DNA from: Halopiger aswanensis
GTDB lineage: Archaea; Halobacteriota; Halobacteria; Halobacteriales; Natrialbaceae
Direction: 5' to 3'
Length of the DNA stretch: 64,000 nucleotides
NCBI RefSeq assembly: GCF_003610195.1
Contig: NZ_RAPO01000001.1
Coordinates: 372,001-436,000 of the forward strand
In this document: positions 60,023 through 64,000 of the stretch, piece after piece
Layout of the letters: every line of letters begins with the position of its first letter
Position numbering within the stretch: position 1 is the first letter of the stretch
The notes under the pieces: generated by a model
What the model saw: the letters and a program-made list of their open reading frames with translations, nothing else
Told to the model about the DNA's origin: nothing
Databases searched by the model: none
Program-made: the position numbers and the translations under genes

Positions 60023-60454
60023 ATGGCACGGAACGAAGCGACCGACGTCGATGCCGAACTGGACGATGCGTCGACCGAACGGGCGGACGGGTGGAACGCG
60101 AACGCGGGCCCGGACGCGTTCGAGGCGGCTCCTGCGACGATCATCGCGACCGACGGGACCGACGGACCGGACGGCAAGCGCGAGAGCGCCTTTCCCAACG
60201 AAGTAACCATCGTCGGCCACGGCGTGCCCTCGAGTTTCGAGATCACGGTCGACGGCGCGATCGACGCCGCCGATACCGCTCGCGAGACCACGGTCGTCTC
60301 CGGAACGACCGTCGAAGGGACCGTCGAAACCGGAACCGTCGCGTTCCGCTTCGACGGCGACCTCCTCGACGTGACGTTCGTCGACCGCGAGATCACGGGC
60401 CACTCGCCCGCGGCGGCGCCGAACGTCCACGTGGATTACGGCACCGCAGAATAA
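60023..60454 (+). CDS. Uncharacterised haloarchaeal protein
   Basis: 143 residues from ATG 60023 (MARNEATDVDAELDDASTER). First ~45 residues are acidic and disordered. The core is beta-rich (NEVTIVGHGVPSSFEITVDG, TVSGTTVEGTVETG-like turns, VAFRFDGDLLDVTFVDREIT). No membrane helix. Not assigned to a family. Confidence 0.7.
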   Translation: MARNEATDVDAELDDASTERADGWNANAGPDAFEAAPATIIATDGTDGPDGKRESAFPNEVTIVGHGVPSSFEITVDGAIDAADTARETTVVSGTTVEGTVETGTVAFRFDGDLLDVTFVDREITGHSPAAAPNVHVDYGTAE

Positions 60455-60517
60455 GGTCCGGGCACCTCGAGTCCCGAAAACGGATCGTTCTTACCGCAGA
60501 CTCGCGTAGTCGGCCGT

Positions 60518-60778
60518 ATGACCGACCCCGCCGACTGGATGGATCCGGTGGACGACGACATCCTGGAGTTGATGCGCGAGGACGAGATTTTCGAGCCGAG
60601 TCAGATCAGGGACGAAGGCGTCTGTCGAGGGCCACACGCGGCCTACCGGTGTCGCGAACTCGCGAAGCGCGGCCTCCTGGCGAATCCGATGACCGGCGTC
60701 TACGACATCACCGACCTCGGCGAGCGGTATCTCGATGGCGAGGTCGATCCCGCGGATCTCGAGGCGGACGAGGAGTAG
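60518..60778 (+). CDS. PhiH1-repressor-like winged-helix protein
   Basis: 86 residues. WMDPVDDDILELMREDEIFE, then EPSQIRDEGVCRGPHAAYRC and RELAKRGLLANPMTGVYDIT, form a winged helix of the kind named after the repressor of the Halobacterium phage PhiH1. Such proteins are widespread chromosomal regulators in haloarchaea and do not by themselves mark a provirus. Independent transcription unit. Confidence 0.85.
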   Translation: MTDPADWMDPVDDDILELMREDEIFEPSQIRDEGVCRGPHAAYRCRELAKRGLLANPMTGVYDITDLGERYLDGEVDPADLEADEE

Positions 60779-60814
60779 CGGACTCCTGCCGGTCGACCCG
60801 AATCGTCCGGCGTC

Positions 60815-61171
60815 CTATTCGTCCGTGTCGACGGCCTCGGGTGCGTGATCCGCGAGGAAGTCGACGAGTTCGTCACCGCCGACGAAGCCGTCCGCGAGGC
60901 GGGCGACGGGGTCGCCGTCTCGGAAGAGGAGCAGCGACGGGACGGACTCGATATCGAACCGGTCGACTAACTCGAGGTCGTCGCCGGGATTGAGCATTCC
61001 GATCGGAACGGCGGTCGACCGCGCGACGTTGCCGAGTACCGGCTCCATCGCCTGACACTTCGGGCAGCCGATCGTGTAGAATTCGACGAGCGCCACGTCG
61101 TGCTCGTCGACGAACGCCGCTAGCTCGGCGCCGTCTGCGAGTTGCGCTGGTTTCGTTGTGGCGTCGCTCAT
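60815..61171 (-). CDS. Thioredoxin family protein
   Basis: 118 residues from ATG 61171 (MSDATTKPAQLADGAELAAF). Active site CPKC in VEFYTIGCPKCQAMEPVLGN, then SVPSLLLFRDGDPVARLADG with the cis-Pro loop (ESVPSLL). Disulfide reductase or redox carrier in the cytoplasm. Pro/Lys between the cysteines differs from the usual CGPC. Confidence 0.92.
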   Translation of the reverse strand: MSDATTKPAQLADGAELAAFVDEHDVALVEFYTIGCPKCQAMEPVLGNVARSTAVPIGMLNPGDDLELVDRFDIESVPSLLLFRDGDPVARLADGFVGGDELVDFLADHAPEAVDTDE

Positions 61172-61372
61172 AGACGAGCGAGGGGCGCCGGACGGATATC
61201 GATGTCGGACGGCACGGGTAGCCGGGCCGTCGGTGTGCGTCGCCCGAGAATCGGCCATTCGACCAATACTTATACTCTTGATACGGATTCAGGTGCCCAC
61301 TTTGGAATTGTTCCGGACGGACCGGCGCGGTACCGGACGCGTACAGGATCTATAATCATCACAGATAGGACA

Positions 61373-61379
61373 TTTATGC
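61373..61379 (+). promoter_or_regulatory. TATA-like element of the gene at 61402
   Basis: TTTATGC is centred 26 bases before the ATG, suiting a leaderless transcript. An upstream TATAATCATC (61351-61360) may be an extra AT-rich element. Confidence 0.45.
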
Positions 61380-61401
61380 GTCGAACGCCTAGGGATCACT
61401 G

Positions 61402-61668
61402 ATGACGGAATCTGGCACCCACAAGGCGGCAGCCCGTCGAAAATCGACGTTATTCTGCCGAGCGTGCGATCACGCCAGTCCGATCGACGGGGACTGGCGT
61501 CGTCGCGAGCGCGGCGAGACCGTCGTCTACGTCTGCCCGGTCTGTGAGACGCGGATTACGGAACGACCGCGCCGCGACGGCGGCGATAACCGCCAGTCCG
61601 ACGGCGGCCGATCGAACGCGGCTGCCGAAAATCGTCGGCGTCAGGCCCTCGAGCTGATCTACAGTTAA
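61402..61668 (+). CDS. Small zinc-ribbon protein
   Basis: 88 residues. Two knuckles, C-x2-C in LFCRACDHASPIDG and C-x2-C in YVCPVCETRITERP, 26 residues apart, form a zinc ribbon. The Arg-rich loop between them and the disordered, basic C-terminus suggest nucleic-acid binding. Start at ATG 61402, directly after a TATA-like element. Confidence 0.8.
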   Translation: MTESGTHKAAARRKSTLFCRACDHASPIDGDWRRRERGETVVYVCPVCETRITERPRRDGGDNRQSDGGRSNAAAENRRRQALELIYS

Positions 61669-61947
61669 CGTTCGGTCTACAGTCCACGAGACCGGATCGA
61701 CGACTCGCTCGCGGAGAACGGCCGTTCCGTTGGCTGTTCGTGCATATTCCGACGAATGTCCACCCCGTTTCGGCCACCATCGCGCACATTCTCAAATTTT
61801 GCTCCCGTTTTGCGAACGTACTTCATATCGAATCCGGCCATACAGGGTAAGAAGCGTACGATTGAATAATTTTGATTCGATCTGAGTATATTCGCCCACA
61901 ACAGTAGAGCTTTAATAGTAGAATCCATTGGCTTATTCGAGTAGAAG
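61669..61947. other. Upstream region of glutamine synthetase
   Basis: 279 bases, strongly AT-rich from about 61780. Includes TTTAATAG (61911-61918) as the probable TATA box and another AT block (61860-61890). Possible sites for nitrogen control, but none recognised. Confidence 0.45.
61911..61918 (+). promoter_or_regulatory. TATA box of glnA
   Basis: TTTAATAG is centred about 33 bases before the ATG at 61948, predicting a leader of roughly 8 bases. Confidence 0.5.
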
Positions 61948-63303
61948 ATGACAGGTGACAACCTGACCGCTGCGGAAGAAGAAGTACTGGAGAAAATCGA
62001 GGCGGAAGACGTCGACTTCCTCCGACTGCAGTTTACCGACATCCTCGGGACGGTCAAGAACGTCGCCGTGCCGGCGCGGCAGGCCGAGAAGGCCTTCACC
62101 GAGGGGATCTACTTCGACGGCTCCTCGATCGAAGGCTTCGTCCGCATTCAGGAATCGGACATGCGCCTCGTCCCCGATCCGGACACGTTCGCGGTCCTCC
62201 CGTGGCGCAACGACAACGACGGCGTCTCCGCCCGGATGATCTGTGACGTTTACGACACCTCCACGGGCGAACCCTTCGAGGGCGACCCGCGCCGCGTCCT
62301 CAAGAACGCCCTCGAGCGCGCCGAAGACATGGGGTACACCGTCAACTTCGCGCCCGAGCCGGAGTTCTTCCTGTTCGAGGAGGACGAGGACGGCAACGCC
62401 ACGACCGAGACCGGCGACCACGGCGGCTACTTCGACGTCGCGCCCAAGGACCTCGCCAGCGACGTCCGTCGCGACATCATCTACGGCCTCGAGAGCATGG
62501 GCTTCGAGATCGAAGCCAGCCACCACGAGGTCGCGAAGGGCCAACACGAGATCAACTTCGAGTACGACGACGCGCTGTCGACGGCCGACAACGTCGCGAC
62601 CTTCCGGATGGTCGTCCGCGCCATCGCCGCCCAGCACGACCTCCACGCCACGTTCATGCCGAAGCCGATCCCGCGCATCAACGGCTCGGGCATGCACACC
62701 CACATGTCGCTGATGACCGCGGACGGCGAGAACGCCTTCCACGACGAGGACGACGAGTTCAACCTCAGCGACGAGGCCCACTCGTACCTCGCGGGCGTCC
62801 TCGAGCACGCGCCGGCGATCACGGCGGTCGCGAACCCGACCGTGAACAGCTACAAGCGCCTGGTGCCCGGCTACGAGGCGCCAGTGTACGTCGCCTGGTC
62901 GGACCGCAACCGCTCGGCGCTGGTCCGCAAGCCGGCCGCCCGCGTCCCGGCCGCCAGCCGCGTCGAACTGCGCTCGCCGGACCCCTCGTGTAACCCCTAC
63001 CTCGCGTTCGCCGCCATGATCCACGCCGGTCTCGACGGCATCGAACAGGACCTCGAGTGTCCCGACCCGATCCGCGAGAACATCTACGAGTTCGACGACG
63101 AGAAGCGCGAGGAGTACGGCATCGACACGCTGCCGACGAACCTCGGTGAGGCCGTCGAGGCCCTCGAGGACGACGAGGTCATCTACAACGCACTCGGCGA
63201 GCACGTCGCGCCCAAGTTCGTCGAAGCGAAGACCCAGGAGTTCCAGGAGTACCTCGTCGACGTCTCCGAGTGGGAGCTCGACCGCTACCTCGAGAAGTAC
63301 TAA
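61948..63303 (+). CDS. glnA: Glutamine synthetase (type I)
   Basis: 451 residues. Makes glutamine from glutamate, ammonia and ATP. Signatures: [20 protein letters not shown] near the N-terminus, [14 protein letters not shown] (metal Glu), [33 protein letters not shown] and [20 protein letters not shown]. The adenylylation motif (NLYDLP-like Tyr) of GSI-beta is missing, so it is of the alpha type, which is controlled by feedback or PII proteins rather than by adenylylation. Confidence 0.97.
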   Translation: MTGDNLTAAEEEVLEKIEAEDVDFLRLQFTDILGTVKNVAVPARQAEKAFTEGIYFDGSSIEGFVRIQESDMRLVPDPDTFAVLPWRNDNDGVSARMICDVYDTSTGEPFEGDPRRVLKNALERAEDMGYTVNFAPEPEFFLFEEDEDGNATTETGDHGGYFDVAPKDLASDVRRDIIYGLESMGFEIEASHHEVAKGQHEINFEYDDALSTADNVATFRMVVRAIAAQHDLHATFMPKPIPRINGSGMHTHMSLMTADGENAFHDEDDEFNLSDEAHSYLAGVLEHAPAITAVANPTVNSYKRLVPGYEAPVYVAWSDRNRSALVRKPAARVPAASRVELRSPDPSCNPYLAFAAMIHAGLDGIEQDLECPDPIRENIYEFDDEKREEYGIDTLPTNLGEAVEALEDDEVIYNALGEHVAPKFVEAKTQEFQEYLVDVSEWELDRYLEKY

Positions 63304-63563
63304 CTCGACGCCCTCGCGGTTCAGAGTCGCAGTCACGCCTCGACTTCACGCGCCGGCTTCCGTCGCGTGTTGACGATTCGTTGGTTTTGTCGGGTCGACG
63401 CTCGAGGACGGCTCACACTCGCAGTTCGCCGTTCGTCACCAGTCACTCGCGGTTTGCGGTTCGTCGTTTACCGCTTTTGTCGGCCGTACGGTCGCCAGAG
63501 CGCACTCGTCGATCGAGTAACCGACGCGATGCAAGCGCAAGTGTCACTCGTCGCCGAAACCGG

Positions 63564-63803
63564 TCACGCCGTAACGACGTAGCTCGAGCCGTCCTTTTCG
63601 ACGACATCGGCCCGCATCAGGGACTGGAGCACGCTCAATAACGTGATTTTCTTCAGCGCCAGCGTCTCTCGGAGTTCGTCGATCGTCGCGCCCCCCGTCG
63701 CCGCGAGATAGACGTACACGAGTTTCGCCTGCGTGGACTCGATGTCCTCGGGAATCGGTTCGATCCGGGCTGTTTCCGCGGAGCGGTGCTCCTGTGTCTG
63801 CAT
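63564..63803 (-). CDS. Small winged-helix protein near glnA
   Basis: 79 residues from ATG 63803 (MQTQEHRSAETARIEPIPED). A single winged-helix segment: ESTQAKLVYVYLAATGGATI, DELRETLALKKITLLSVLQS, then MRADVVEKDGSSYVV as the wing. MarR/TrmB-like size. It converges on glnA 260 bases away, but a role in nitrogen control is only a guess. Leaderless: a strong TATA lies 27 bases upstream. Confidence 0.82.
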   Translation of the reverse strand: MQTQEHRSAETARIEPIPEDIESTQAKLVYVYLAATGGATIDELRETLALKKITLLSVLQSLMRADVVEKDGSSYVVTA

Positions 63804-63829
63804 TGTCACGTGAACGGACTCCGCGCTGG

Positions 63830-63837
63830 TATATAAG
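63830..63837 (-). promoter_or_regulatory. TATA box of the winged-helix gene
   Basis: On the minus strand CTTATATA is centred about 30 bases before the ATG at 63803, predicting transcription to start at or just before the start codon. Confidence 0.6.
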
Positions 63838-63982
63838 TCCACACTGCGGTTGAGTATAAATCCGATAGCAGGTGTTAATAGTTGGTATGTCAACGGTGGC
63901 TCGATCACCGCGGACGGCTGCGTGGTCAGCGCCGGTTCCGCAATCGGCGCCCATTTTATCGTTCGCGACGAATCGCCGATCC

Positions 63983-64000
63983 ATGGCCGACAACGACCGG
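63983..64000 (+). CDS. Possible start of a gene running off the window
   Basis: ATG at 63983 followed by ADNDR, 18 bases before the window ends. TTTTATC (63953-63959) lies about 27 bases upstream, the right place for a TATA box. Nothing can be said about the product. Confidence 0.3.

Noticed and set aside
60518-60778. PhiH1-repressor-like gene as evidence of a provirus
   Set aside because: Such proteins are common chromosomal regulators; no capsid, terminase or integrase genes lie nearby.
1-64000. CRISPR arrays, tRNA and rRNA genes
   Set aside because: I looked through the intergenic regions and saw no regularly spaced repeats, tRNA cloverleaf signatures or rRNA blocks.

Overview
The window reads as chromosomal DNA of a haloarchaeon, probably of the Natrialbaceae (Haloterrigena/Natrinema-like). 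This is inferred from the high GC content, acidic proteins rich in Asp, Glu, Ala and Val, TAT-type and PGF-CTERM secreted proteins, Bat-type and HalOD1 regulators, an archaeal GHMP-type shikimate kinase, a Cdc48-type AAA ATPase and many short zinc-finger proteins. I recognise no rRNA, tRNA, CRISPR array or intact insertion sequence.

Layout. 0-5.4 kb: housekeeping genes, namely dihydroorotase (5' truncated by the window edge), an AN1 zinc finger protein, dihydroorotate dehydrogenase, a thiolase with serines at both cysteine positions, a [2Fe-2S] thioredoxin-like protein and a CbtA/CbtB cobalt transporter pair. 5.6-14.2 kb: a nine-gene Mrp-type Na+/H+ antiporter operon with overlapping or abutting genes, a UspA-like domain fused to MrpE, and three ND5-like subunits. 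14.3-16.5 kb: an integrase-like protein without its C-terminal catalytic box, and a ZIP metal transporter.

16.6-36.4 kb: a long surface-polysaccharide region. It holds an alkaline-phosphatase-superfamily enzyme, an RDD protein, two FemAB/GNAT-like transferases, a DUF1616 protein, a large multi-spanning membrane protein, a flippase, a TAT-exported beta-helix protein with duplicated modules, a GT4 glycosyltransferase, a toroid-like protein, a DUF354 protein, and a PGF-CTERM protein whose start overlaps the end of a polysaccharide deacetylase gene. Several transcription units share an upstream motif: a TCGG-ending decamer, ten bases, then ATAACAA. This suggests they are expressed as one regulon. 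The gene content resembles bacterial exosortase/EPS loci.

36.6-39.7 kb: a winged-helix/membrane-protein pair and a UspA gene that share an almost identical palindromic upstream element, then two unknown genes. 39.8-44.7 kb: an AT-richer accessory island with a Bat-type regulator, two HalOD1 proteins, tiny zinc proteins and a GNAT acetyltransferase. It is bounded and subdivided by three direct repeats that match the 3' end of the chorismate mutase gene at its right border, so it looks like the remains of elements integrated at that gene.

44.7-64 kb: mostly core genes, namely chorismate mutase and shikimate kinase (operon), a YihY family protein, Cdc48, archaetidylserine decarboxylase, a receiver protein without its phospho-acceptor Asp beside a PAS/GAF histidine kinase, an Lhr-type helicase, a second PGF-CTERM protein, several small unknown or zinc proteins, a thioredoxin, glutamine synthetase and a small winged-helix protein. 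A further gene may begin in the last 18 bases.
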